From NCBI GenBank assembly GCA_964640065.1, contig CAZXIE010000008.1, positions 1 through 52,648 of the forward strand: a stretch of DNA of 52,648 bases. Reading direction: 5' to 3'. Both the position numbers and the translations under genes were made by a program. The stretch comes from JAJRXG01 sp964640065 (GTDB lineage: Bacteria > Bacteroidota > Bacteroidia > Chitinophagales > Saprospiraceae). This document shows positions 43,866-52,068 of the stretch, piece by piece. The notes under the pieces are model-generated. The model saw nothing but the letters and a program-made list of their open reading frames with translations. It did not search any database and was not told the origin of the DNA. Numbering within the stretch: position 1 is the stretch's first letter; every line of letters starts with the position of its first letter.

Positions 43866-45151
43866 TGGACGCTAAAAAAACTATAGCAGTCATCTTGGGA
43901 GGGGGTGTTGGCTCAAGACTCTATCCTCTAACTAAGGATCGATCCAAACCAGCGGTGCCTATCGCAGGTAAGTTTAGGTTGATAGACATTCCGATCTCCA
44001 ACTGTCTCAACTCGGAGATTCATCGGATGTTTGTGCTTACACAGTTTAATTCAGCTTCGCTCAACAGGCATATCAAAAATGCTTACAGCTTTGATAGATT
44101 TTCTAGGGGCTTTGTAGACATCTTGGCGGCTGAGCAGACTGCTGATAACATGGATTGGTTTCAAGGTACAGCTGATGCAGTGAGGCAGGTTGTGAAACAT
44201 CTTGATCGACATGATTTTGATCATGTCATGATCCTTTCTGGTGATCAACTCTATCAGATGGATTTTAAAAAAATCCTTGCTTATCATGAAGAAAAAAATG
44301 CTGAAGTGACTGTTGCTACCATCCCCGTAGAGGCAAAAGATGCGACTGCCTTTGGTATCATGAAAGTCAATGAGAATGGCCTTATCGATAACTTTGTAGA
44401 GAAACCATCAGCAGAGGAGTTGCCTAAGTGGCAGTCTGTGGTGGATCAAGAATATGCAGATCAGGATAAACACTACCTAGCTTCGATGGGTATCTATGTT
44501 TTTTCTGAGGGTATACTTACCAAGTTATTTGAGGAAAATCCGAAGGCCGTAGATTTTGGGAAAGAGATCATCCCATATGCAGTAGAGAGCAAGGCATATA
44601 CTGCTGCAAGTTTTGCTTTTGGGGGTTACTGGACAGATATAGGAACGATCGGTTCTTTCTTTGATGCCAATCTCAGATTAGCAGAATTTCTTCCAGAGTT
44701 TAATCTCTATGATAACATGGAGAAGGTCTATACCAACTCACGCATGCTTTCGCCTACAAAGATTTTTGGCGCTCATCTAGATAAGACACTTGTATCTGAA
44801 GGTAGTATTATACATGCCAAGAGTATCTACTGGTCTGTCATAGGAGTACGGTCGAGGATAGGGAAGGGAACTATCATAGATCAATGCATAGTGATGGGTA
44901 TCGATTATTATCAAACGCTTAATGACTTAGCACAGAATCCTGACATCGCACTCCTCGGGATAGGAGAAAACTGTCACCTCAAGAATGTGATTGTCGATAA
45001 GAATGTCAAAGTAGGTGACGGCTGTACGATTATAGGTTCACCGGACCTTGAAGATCATGAAGGAGATGGATACACTGTCAAGCAAGGGATTATCATCATA
45101 CAGAAGGGAGCAGTTATACCAGCAAACACCCATATAGGAGCACAAGTTTGA
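43865..45151 (+). CDS. glgC: Glucose-1-phosphate adenylyltransferase
   Basis: 428 residues. It makes ADP-glucose, the first committed step of glycogen storage, and is usually under allosteric control. Nucleotidyltransferase motif ILGGGVGSRLYPLTKDRSKP (about 10-29), glucose-1-phosphate site FVEKPSAEELPKW, and SGDQLYQMDF. The C-terminal left-handed beta helix has hexapeptide-like repeats (GDGCTIIG). The N-terminus resembles plant and cyanobacterial forms. The ATG overlaps the glgA stop. Confidence 0.95.
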   Translation: MDAKKTIAVILGGGVGSRLYPLTKDRSKPAVPIAGKFRLIDIPISNCLNSEIHRMFVLTQFNSASLNRHIKNAYSFDRFSRGFVDILAAEQTADNMDWFQGTADAVRQVVKHLDRHDFDHVMILSGDQLYQMDFKKILAYHEEKNAEVTVATIPVEAKDATAFGIMKVNENGLIDNFVEKPSAEELPKWQSVVDQEYADQDKHYLASMGIYVFSEGILTKLFEENPKAVDFGKEIIPYAVESKAYTAASFAFGGYWTDIGTIGSFFDANLRLAEFLPEFNLYDNMEKVYTNSRMLSPTKIFGAHLDKTLVSEGSIIHAKSIYWSVIGVRSRIGKGTIIDQCIVMGIDYYQTLNDLAQNPDIALLGIGENCHLKNVIVDKNVKVGDGCTIIGSPDLEDHEGDGYTVKQGIIIIQKGAVIPANTHIGAQV

Positions 45152-45176
45152 CCTTTTAATTTTCTTCTTTTAGTAG

Positions 45177-45204
45177 TTTGGTTTGTATGCAGTTTTTATG
45201 TTTG
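45177..45204 (+). promoter_or_regulatory. Candidate promoter of the GH31 gene
   Basis: TATGTTTG at 45197-45204 is an exact TAnnTTTG element. TTTG at 45177-45180 lies 16 nt upstream. The GH31 start is 85 nt further on. Confidence 0.5.
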
Positions 45205-45289
45205 CAAGTCGTCATATGAAAAAGGGAATGACATCTTCAAGATGCAGGCCCATCTATTCGTATTTTTTCATTTTTAGAGTTCTACTGTT

Positions 45290-47635
45290 TTGAATAAAAC
45301 TGAATTTTTTCCAGGGGCGATACAAAGCCATACTTGGACAGACAGTCGGTATGAAGGGCGTACTGATCAGGGTAATATACTGAGGGTTGAAGCCATCACG
45401 GATTATATAATAAGGGTGAGGTATGGTACTCAAGGATATTTTGAGAAAGACTTCTCATATGCGTTAGATCCTACATTTGACTTATCTCCTTCAGACATCT
45501 CTTTTCATGATGGGCCAGATGTTACCGAGATCATCACGCCATATGTCAAGTGCCGTATATCAAAAGCAGATAGTAAAGTGAGCTTCTTGAACAAAGAAGA
45601 TCATGTGATCAATAAAGATGAAAAAGGATTTCACTATGAGAGGGATAGTGAGACTGGCAACGACATCATTCAGATGTCTAAGCATGTGTACCCGTCAGAG
45701 GTGTTTTATGGGCTTGGAGATAAACCTTCTGAGTTGAACCTCAAGGGACGACGATTTGAAAACTGGGGTACGGACTGCTATGGTTATGATTATGGCTCTG
45801 ACCCGCTTTATAAAAATATACCCTTTTACTATGGCCTCCATGGAGGTATAGGATATGGGATCTTTTTTGATAATTCATTTAGGACCTTTTTTGACTTTGG
45901 GAAAGAGCGTAACGAAGCTGCAAGCTTTTGGGCACATGGAGGTGAGATGAACTACTACTTCATCGCAGGTCCTGAGCTTTTAGATGTTAATAAGAGATAT
46001 GCCGAGTTAACAGGTACACCTGATATGCCAGCGTTGTGGTCTTTAGGATTTCAGCAGTGCAAGTGGAGTTATTATCCAGAGTCTGAAGTAAGAGAGGTCA
46101 CCACCAAGATGCGAGATCTCAAGATACCTTGTGATGCGATCTATCTTGATATAGACTATATGGATGGCTTCAGATGCTTTACTTGGGATAACGAGCGTTT
46201 TCCAGATCCTAAGGGACTCGTAAGTGATCTTAAAGATCAAGGTTTTAAGACGATGGTCATCATAGATCCGGGTATCAAGAAAGATCCTGATTACTGGGTC
46301 TTCAAAGAAGGAGTTGAGAAAGGATACTTTTTGAAGAGATTAGATGGTCCTTATGCAGAAGGTAAGGTATGGCCGGGTGATTGCTACTTCCCAGATTATA
46401 CGAATCCAGAAGTAAGAGAGTGGTGGGCAGATCTTTATAAAGACCTTATAGGTGATATCGGTGTAGCTGGTGTCTGGAATGATATGAACGAACCAGCACT
46501 CTTCGAGGTAGAGTCTAAGACGATGCCCGATGATGTGATGTTTCACTATGAAGGAAGTCCTGCAAGTCATCGCAAAGCACACAATATCTATGGACTTCAG
46601 ATGGCGCGAGCGACGTATGAAGGAGTGAAGAAACATGCAGGCGGCAGACGCGGCCTCATTATAACGCGATCAGGATACAGTGGTCTTCAGCGATATTCGA
46701 GTGTATGGACTGGAGATAACATTGCTACGTGGCAGCACGTCTGGATAGCAGGTATCCAGTGCCAAAGACTTGCGATAAGCGGTGTTTCTTTTTCGGGATC
46801 GGATATCGGAGGTTTCATCGGTCAGCCTACACCAAAGATGATGGCACGTTGGATCCAGTTAGCGATCTTCCATCCATTCTGTAGAGTGCATAGTTCACAA
46901 GATGATGGTGATCAGGAGCCTTGGTCTTTTGGTGAAGAGACGTTAGATATATTTAGAGAGGCGGTTGAGTTGAGATATCGGATGTTGCCATATCATTACA
47001 CTGCCTTCTGGCGTCATCATAAGACTGGTTATCCGATACTCACGCCGATTAGCTTTTATGATCAGCATGACCCGCAGACGCACTCTAGAGATCATGAGTT
47101 TTTATGTGGTGATCACATCTTGACTACACCTATCACTAAGGAAAAGTCTACGACTAAAGATGTCTATCTCCCTCAAGGGAAATGGTTCAACTACTGGGAT
47201 GACTCTATACATCTTGGTGGATCTGAGACTTCATTTGTTTTGACAAGTGAGACTTATCCGCTATATATAAAAGAAGGAGCCATCTTGCCGATGTATCCGT
47301 TGCAACAGTATGTGGGAGAGAAGACAATTGATACAGTTACACTTCATATCTACTATAAGCGAGGATCTGAGACATCGTATTACTATGACGACGCCCATGA
47401 TGGCTACGAGTATGAATCAGGAGGATATCGAGAGGCGAAGTTTGACTTAGAAGGATCTGATAATCAGTTAGTTATAAGGCAATCTGTAGAAGGGGATTAT
47501 CAAGGAGACCTGCAGTCATATGACTTGGTTTTTCATGGATTCCCTGCTGAATTGAAGACAGTACTTGTAGACGACATCGAGCAGTCGGATTCTCAAGTTG
47601 CGGCTGGCTTTGAGCAACTCTTGGTTCGTTGGTAA
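45290..47635 (+). CDS. Glycoside hydrolase family 31 alpha-glucosidase
   Basis: 781 residues. It releases glucose (or transfers it) from alpha-glucosides, fitting a glycogen or maltodextrin breakdown role beside glgBAC. N-terminal beta domain about 1-240, then a TIM barrel with YLDIDYMDGFRCFTWD. The nucleophile is D398 in GVWNDMNEPALF and the acid/base D505 in SGSDIGGF. A C-terminal beta domain (YYDDAHDGYEYESG) ends it. The start is TTG: an in-frame stop lies five codons upstream, and no ATG occurs in the first part of the N-terminal domain. No signal peptide is seen, so it is cytoplasmic. Confidence 0.92.
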   Translation: MNKTEFFPGAIQSHTWTDSRYEGRTDQGNILRVEAITDYIIRVRYGTQGYFEKDFSYALDPTFDLSPSDISFHDGPDVTEIITPYVKCRISKADSKVSFLNKEDHVINKDEKGFHYERDSETGNDIIQMSKHVYPSEVFYGLGDKPSELNLKGRRFENWGTDCYGYDYGSDPLYKNIPFYYGLHGGIGYGIFFDNSFRTFFDFGKERNEAASFWAHGGEMNYYFIAGPELLDVNKRYAELTGTPDMPALWSLGFQQCKWSYYPESEVREVTTKMRDLKIPCDAIYLDIDYMDGFRCFTWDNERFPDPKGLVSDLKDQGFKTMVIIDPGIKKDPDYWVFKEGVEKGYFLKRLDGPYAEGKVWPGDCYFPDYTNPEVREWWADLYKDLIGDIGVAGVWNDMNEPALFEVESKTMPDDVMFHYEGSPASHRKAHNIYGLQMARATYEGVKKHAGGRRGLIITRSGYSGLQRYSSVWTGDNIATWQHVWIAGIQCQRLAISGVSFSGSDIGGFIGQPTPKMMARWIQLAIFHPFCRVHSSQDDGDQEPWSFGEETLDIFREAVELRYRMLPYHYTAFWRHHKTGYPILTPISFYDQHDPQTHSRDHEFLCGDHILTTPITKEKSTTKDVYLPQGKWFNYWDDSIHLGGSETSFVLTSETYPLYIKEGAILPMYPLQQYVGEKTIDTVTLHIYYKRGSETSYYYDDAHDGYEYESGGYREAKFDLEGSDNQLVIRQSVEGDYQGDLQSYDLVFHGFPAELKTVLVDDIEQSDSQVAAGFEQLLVRW

Positions 47636-47769
47636 CCCTACTTAGCCTGTTGTGTTTTACCTACTACTGGACATTAACTTTATAATAACCCCAGTCTATC
47701 GTTCGCATAGCATAAGGTAGATATACCTACAACCATTTTAGCCCTACGTTTATTAAATTTGACAAACGA

Positions 47770-48090
47770 ATGATCATGAAAAGCATAATAGATAAACTAT
47801 TCAACAGAAATAATCTCCCTCCTTTAAAGAGCGAAGAATTGGTAGATATGAATGTATGTCCTAACTGTTGGGGACATCAGGAGTATCAGGATATGTATCA
47901 TAGCCATGTGAAGAATCAAGGTGGTATGCAGGATTTAAAAGATCCTAGAAATCGAAAAACTTTTGTTCAGCAATTTGTCGAGACGCACATTACTGGTATC
48001 AAGTTGGTTCAAGATGAAGATGAGGCTGCCTGTCCATCTTGTAGAACGAGATTTAAAAAAGTGAGAAAACAAGCTAAATCAGGCAATTGA
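47770..48090 (+). CDS. Small zinc-ribbon protein
   Basis: 106 residues (a second ATG sits two codons in). Two Cys pairs, CPNCWGHQEYQ (about 32-42) and CPSCRTRFKKV (near 88-98), can bind one zinc ion. Between them is an amphipathic helix region. Homologues of this shape are common short proteins in Bacteroidota without a defined role. A near-copy of its 3' end, encoding an alternative tail, lies 170 nt downstream, showing a past duplication. Confidence 0.65.
   Translation: MIMKSIIDKLFNRNNLPPLKSEELVDMNVCPNCWGHQEYQDMYHSHVKNQGGMQDLKDPRNRKTFVQQFVETHITGIKLVQDEDEAACPSCRTRFKKVRKQAKSGN
48050..48080 (+). repeat. Direct repeat, left copy (gene 3' end)
   Basis: 31 nt starting GATTTAAAAAAGTGAGAAAA, the last codons of the zinc-ribbon gene. 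The right copy at 48220-48250 matches at 28 of 31 positions. Confidence 0.8.
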
Positions 48091-48115
48091 ATTGCGCCTG
48101 AGGTGTGAGTTTTAA

Positions 48116-48130
48116 TTGCAAACTTCCTAC
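48116..48130 (+). repeat. Half of a type-1 REP hairpin
   Basis: TTGCAAACTTCCTAC followed by AGTGGTG equals the right half of the type-1 hairpin variant at 49251. Its left half is missing. Confidence 0.55.
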
Positions 48131-48153
48131 AGTGGTGCGTTAATATTTCCTGC

Positions 48154-48210
48154 GTAGGTGCAACCCGCGCAAAGCGTGTCTACGATATACCTGAAGAACA
48201 TAGTTCTTCA
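48154..48210 (+). repeat. Two hairpins between the duplicated gene ends
   Basis: An imperfect stem bounded by GTAG and CTAC (48154-48183) is followed by a perfect one, TGAAGAAC-ATA-GTTCTTCA (48192-48210). They could be another REP type or remnants of the inserted element. Confidence 0.45.
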
Positions 48211-48219
48211 AGAGCGGTG

Positions 48220-48259
48220 GATTTAAAAAAGTGAGAAATCAAGCAAGATCTAAAAGTTG
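48220..48259 (+). pseudogene. 3' remnant of a second zinc-ribbon gene copy
   Basis: Read in the matching frame, it encodes FKKVRNQARSKS and stops with TGA, against FKKVRKQAKSGN in the intact gene. The three differences in the shared 31 nt and the divergent last codons suggest the tail of an older tandem paralogue whose body was lost. Confidence 0.6.
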
Positions 48260-48295
48260 ATTTCTAACATGGTTATTGCTGGGGATAAAATATAA

Positions 48296-48976
48296 CTACG
48301 GCGTGAGCCTTATCTCTTGATTGTGGAAGTCTCCTCTGTGATCTCTTACTTTGATAGACATAGCAGGTCGCACTCCGGTTTTTATAAATGAAAAGTTTAC
48401 ATCCCCGTCTTCATCTATCGGAGGGCAGTCATATGTATTGTTAGTACTAGGTACATCAAATACTCCATCATAAGCTGTCGCAGAACTGAAAGTTCTAAAC
48501 TGCGGAAGTCTAGTAGTAGAAATAACCTTGATAGATACTTCTTCTGCAATACCATCTTTTAATCCACCTGCATTTACTGGGCTGTTGAGTTCAACCCTGA
48601 TTTCTTCTTTATCAGGAGCTGTGATAATTTGAGGTTGATCTAAGTCTCCAACCTTGATGTACGCACCAGCGAAACCTAGGGTTGGTAAAGCTTGGATGAA
48701 TCCGTCTTGAGAAAATTCGATTTCATTTACATAGCCTGTAAGGTAGACTCGTAAGACTCCATTGGCATCCGTTCTCTTATAGGCGTATTCCGACCTATTT
48801 CCCAATACTGAGGCAATTTCTACTCCCGGTACTGGATATCCTGTATGATTAAAAACTTGAACCTCATAAAAGAATCGGTTAGTCTGATATTCTTCAGGCC
48901 CTGTTGTCTCATAGTCTGTACATGCAGCAAGAAATAGGCAGATGATAGAAATTAGAACACTGTTTTTGTAGATCAT
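48296..48976 (-). CDS. Lipoprotein with carboxypeptidase-regulatory-like (Ig-like) domain
   Basis: 226 residues. Signal peptide with lipobox ICLFLAAC (Cys 19). The next part, VFNHTGYPVPGVEIASVLG and KRTDANGVLRVYLTGYVN, follows the pattern of a carboxypeptidase regulatory-like or Ig-like beta sandwich used as a surface scaffold. The rest is strand-rich with no named motif. It is isolated between two REP-containing gaps. The function is unknown. Confidence 0.62.
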   Translation of the reverse strand: MIYKNSVLISIICLFLAACTDYETTGPEEYQTNRFFYEVQVFNHTGYPVPGVEIASVLGNRSEYAYKRTDANGVLRVYLTGYVNEIEFSQDGFIQALPTLGFAGAYIKVGDLDQPQIITAPDKEEIRVELNSPVNAGGLKDGIAEEVSIKVISTTRLPQFRTFSSATAYDGVFDVPSTNNTYDCPPIDEDGDVNFSFIKTGVRPAMSIKVRDHRGDFHNQEIRLTP

Positions 48977-49140
48977 GACTTCTTGATTGTGTTTTATAAA
49001 CGTTCTCCAATCAAGGATTGTCGATGGGGCTCTGTATTTTTCTCGCTGTTGTAACTAAATTGATCTTAAAGATGGCATTCTATTATAGAGGGAAAACCAA
49101 GTGTATCCTTCCTCTATTTGTCTTCTACAAGGCCCCCGCT

Positions 49141-49273
49141 CTCCTAAGTTTGCAACTTAGGAGAAGACTATAAATCAACAATATAGATGAAGCTAGGTAA
49201 AGGCTATGTCATAGATGACCACAAAGTAAGCTAGATTGTTTTATACGTGTGTAGGAAGTTGCAAACTTCCTAC
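49141..49273 (+). mobile_element. Solitary non-autonomous REP/RAYT unit
   Basis: The type-2 hairpin (CTCCTAAGTT, TGC, AACTTAGGAG; 49141-49163) lies on the left and a type-1 variant (GTAGGAAGTT, GCA, AACTTCCTAC; 49251-49273) on the right. A RAYT fragment lies between. It has the same order and orientation as the units at 11718-12740, about 36 kb away. The remainder of the 48977-49301 gap holds no gene. Confidence 0.8.
49187..49234 (+). pseudogene. RAYT 5' remnant
   Basis: Reads MKLGKGYVIDDHKVS and then stops, matching the start of the intact transposase (MKERKGYNIDDQ). The rest of the gene is deleted. Confidence 0.75.
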
Positions 49274-49301
49274 AGCGGTGCTCTTAAAGCATAACATAGT
49301 T

Positions 49302-50252
49302 CTACTCCTCTATCAATATCTGTGCATCACGATTCACGATGATGCTGGCATTCAATTCAAATCCTGCTAGTAGGATGAAGCAGTTGATCTGAAGCCAAAG
49401 TAAGATGATGATCAGTGTGGCGATCGAGCCATAAATCTCATTGTATTTCCCGAAGTTATTTAAGAAGTAGACAAATCCGAAGGTGGCGAGTACGCTGAAT
49501 ACTGTAGCTACGATAGCTCCAGGATTGATGAACTTTAACGGTCTATTGATAGACGGTCCATATCTATAGATGATAGTGATGACGAGATAGAAGAGTAGGA
49601 AGACAACGATCCATTTACTTAAAGTCAGAAGAAGGCTTTGTATAAAGTTGATGCTGATATTACTAGCTAGCGTATGTATATAATTCTGACCTATGACGAT
49701 AAATACAGCTGCGATGATCAACATCAAAGAAAGTAAGAAGGTCAGGTTAAATGCTACCCACCGCTTCTTTAGATAACTACGTGACTTGAAGCTTACTTCG
49801 TATGATTTGTCAAAGCCATACATCAATGTCAGCATGCCTGACGAAGCAAAAAATATGGCAAATAGAAAACCTATACCCTGGAAACTGAAGATGCCTTCTG
49901 GATTGATGCCTTCTACAACTTGCGAAAAGTATTGGATCGCATAATCAGGGACGACACCATCTAAGTTGCCTTCGAAGTCCTCGATCTTTTTTTCTACCCA
50001 CGGAAGGATAGATATCAGCGGAAGTACAAAAATAATAAATGGAAAAATGGATAAGAAAAAACTGAAGGCTATGGAGTTGGCGCGAGTCATAATATCGTCG
50101 CGCTTGAGTTCTTTATAGATGAACGTAGCGATGTTGTATAGAGGCACACCACTAAACCCAGGAAAGCTGATGCTCTTAGACCAGCGCTCGACTTGCTCGA
50201 CGCGCTTTGGGCCTATCAGCCAATCTTCAAAATCTTTAAGCTGCTTTTTCAA
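49302..50252 (-). CDS. YihY/BrkB family integral membrane protein
   Basis: 316 residues with about six membrane spans (for example ANSIAFSFFLSIFPFIIFVLPLI and GIGFLFAIFFASSGMLTLMYG). The family signature P-x-FG region near RYGPSINRPLKFINPGAIVATV is present. The family was once called ribonuclease BN; its actual function is unknown, with transport suggested. The 5' end overlaps the thioesterase stop by 4 nt, so the two are translationally linked. Last gene of a minus-strand operon with thioesterase and arginine deiminase. Confidence 0.87.
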   Translation of the reverse strand: MKKQLKDFEDWLIGPKRVEQVERWSKSISFPGFSGVPLYNIATFIYKELKRDDIMTRANSIAFSFFLSIFPFIIFVLPLISILPWVEKKIEDFEGNLDGVVPDYAIQYFSQVVEGINPEGIFSFQGIGFLFAIFFASSGMLTLMYGFDKSYEVSFKSRSYLKKRWVAFNLTFLLSLMLIIAAVFIVIGQNYIHTLASNISINFIQSLLLTLSKWIVVFLLFYLVITIIYRYGPSINRPLKFINPGAIVATVFSVLATFGFVYFLNNFGKYNEIYGSIATLIIILLWLQINCFILLAGFELNASIIVNRDAQILIEE

Positions 50253-50656
50253 TAGTGCTTGCTAAACCTTTCCAGTAAAAACTTTGGGCAAGATACGGGC
50301 TTGTTCGTCTTCATATCCACATAGAAGAGCTTGACTTCTCCAGTGTTAAGTAGTTCTTCTTGATCATTATAGATCTCGTGATAGAAGTGAAGCATGCGAC
50401 GAGGGAGATTTCTCAACTCAGTATGAATCGTTAGTACTTGATCATATAAGGCGGGTAGCTTATATCGGCATGACAGCTCGAGGACTGGCATCATAATCTG
50501 ATAGTCCGCTTCACATTCTTGATATGTTACTCCTGTAGATCGCAGCAACTCTGCCCTTCCTATCTCATACATCCGAGCATAGTGCCCGTAGTAGAGATAT
50601 CCCATCTGATCTGTATCGGCATAGGTAACGCGATACTGTGTAGTGCCTCTTAGCAT
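50249..50656 (-). CDS. Acyl-CoA thioesterase, hot-dog fold (4HBT/YbgC type)
   Basis: 135 residues. YADTDQMGYLYYGHYARMYEIGRAELLR holds the 4-hydroxybenzoyl-CoA thioesterase active site (Asp of DTDQMG and the following aromatic/His positions). It hydrolyses acyl-CoA; the chain type is unknown. It lies 1 nt from the arginine deiminase stop and overlaps the YihY start by 4 nt. No Tol-Pal genes are nearby, so the YbgC link is only at family level. Confidence 0.87.
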   Translation of the reverse strand: MLRGTTQYRVTYADTDQMGYLYYGHYARMYEIGRAELLRSTGVTYQECEADYQIMMPVLELSCRYKLPALYDQVLTIHTELRNLPRRMLHFYHEIYNDQEELLNTGEVKLFYVDMKTNKPVSCPKFLLERFSKHY

Positions 50657-50657
50657 A

Positions 50658-51905
50658 TTAACTTCTTATGATAGGGCAGGTCATACAGTGCGAACCTCCT
50701 CGAGCCCTGGATAGTTCGGCAGAAGGTATAGTGATGATAGTTCGGCTTAGATTATTTACGAAAGTGCGATCAACAAGACTGTGCTTCATCAGACTGTCAC
50801 TGTCCAACACTTTGTAACCCGCCTCTTCAAATGCCGCCAATGTCTTCAGATTGCGATCGTATGATATCGCCACGCCGGGCTTCAGGCAGACGAGATTAAC
50901 AGCATCGGTCCATTGCTCGCGCTCTTGGTATGGTGACTCGCCACCACCAGAAAAGATATAGCGCATATCGGGATTGATCTCAGCGCTGATATAGTCCTTG
51001 ATGGAAGGGTAGACATCGGTGCTACCATCCTTGTGATGTACGACGACATTAGATCCCTCGCCGTCATAGACGATCGGTTTATGACATGCCACTAAGTCTC
51101 TATCCACTCTCGTAAATAAGGTATCGATGTGCATAAAGCTTCTTTCATTGGGGATATTCACCTGTACAACATGCTCGACTAAGCCCTTATCGAAGACGTA
51201 TTCCTTGAGACAGTGGAGGGCATATGGCGTCGTCCGCTCACTACATCCGATCAGTAAGTGCTCTGGCTCAAACATCATGATATCTCCACCTTCAGCACTT
51301 ACAGATTCGGCCTTTGTCGAAGGAGGAAAAAGCTCTAGATCGTTCATGTCGATGATACGACCGGCAGCCTTAGCATCTTCAAACATCGGATGGTACTTGA
51401 AGATAAATCGACTCAGTAAGTTCTCTCTATATCGAGCTTCCTTGGCGGCCTTGGTGATCAGTATGTGATCCTTGATCGTCACTGCGATATCTCTCGTGAA
51501 CATGTAGTTAGGGATGGGATCGAATAGGATACGCTCTTCGTTATGCAGATATCCCGTGATCAAAACTTTCGCTAGTTCGCGATCTGTAAGCCCTTCGAGG
51601 TACTTATCGAAAGATGGTGGTAGCTCTTCAAAGAGGATAACTCGATCTATCAATTCTTCTTTCACAGCATCGCAGGCATCGATAGCCTCCGTGATTAGAT
51701 CCTCAGTCTCTAAGACATTTTCTTTACCTACAAAGAGATGTAGGACTTCGAGAAATGACTTGTACTCCTGTCCCATCAAGGGATAGAATACGATATCATC
51801 AAAAAGTAAACTCTCTGCTCTCTTGGGTGATATGCGAGATATGCCCTCATCCGGAAAGTGGACAATGACTTTCTCAAGCTTACCGATCTCGTTATCTACA
51901 TACAT
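50658..51905 (-). CDS. arcA: Arginine deiminase
   Basis: 415 residues, typical ADI length. It converts arginine to citrulline and ammonia. Motifs in order: VHFPDEGISRISP, FDDIVFYPLMGQEYKSF, PNYMFTRDIAVTI (Asp/Arg site), EGGDIMMFEPEHLLIGCSERT, FMHIDTLFTRV (His site) and the C-terminal ARGGSHCMTCPI with nucleophile C407. No ornithine carbamoyltransferase or carbamate kinase follows, so energy generation by the full pathway is not shown here. Instead a thioesterase and YihY follow. Two copies of the dispersed word lie inside it (50754, 51105). Confidence 0.9.
   Translation of the reverse strand: MYVDNEIGKLEKVIVHFPDEGISRISPKRAESLLFDDIVFYPLMGQEYKSFLEVLHLFVGKENVLETEDLITEAIDACDAVKEELIDRVILFEELPPSFDKYLEGLTDRELAKVLITGYLHNEERILFDPIPNYMFTRDIAVTIKDHILITKAAKEARYRENLLSRFIFKYHPMFEDAKAAGRIIDMNDLELFPPSTKAESVSAEGGDIMMFEPEHLLIGCSERTTPYALHCLKEYVFDKGLVEHVVQVNIPNERSFMHIDTLFTRVDRDLVACHKPIVYDGEGSNVVVHHKDGSTDVYPSIKDYISAEINPDMRYIFSGGGESPYQEREQWTDAVNLVCLKPGVAISYDRNLKTLAAFEEAGYKVLDSDSLMKHSLVDRTFVNNLSRTIITIPSAELSRARGGSHCMTCPIIRS
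50754..50766 (+). repeat. Dispersed word ATTTACGAAAGTG, exact copy 7
   Basis: Inside arcA, on the strand opposite to the gene; read by the gene as Arg-Thr-Phe-Val-Asn. Confidence 0.7.
51105..51117 (-). repeat. Dispersed word, one-mismatch copy ATTTACGAGAGTG
   Basis: Inside arcA on its coding strand (Leu-Phe-Thr-Arg-Val), in inverse orientation to the copy at 50754. Confidence 0.5.
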
Positions 51906-52068
51906 GTCGCAAACTTAGTGGATTTGGTGGTCTTCAGAGTGATCTATTGATTGAGAGGTAACGTCATTGCACTTTCTCTTTCGTTCTGATGTGTTGTCTT
52001 TAGCGTCTCGCTAAAGACTTGTCTAAACTGATAGTATAAAAACTAGGTCTCTGCCACAGAACCGTTGA

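Noticed and set aside
51127..51468. 113-codon frame opposite arcA
   Set aside because: Antisense to catalytic regions of arginine deiminase; no recognisable features.
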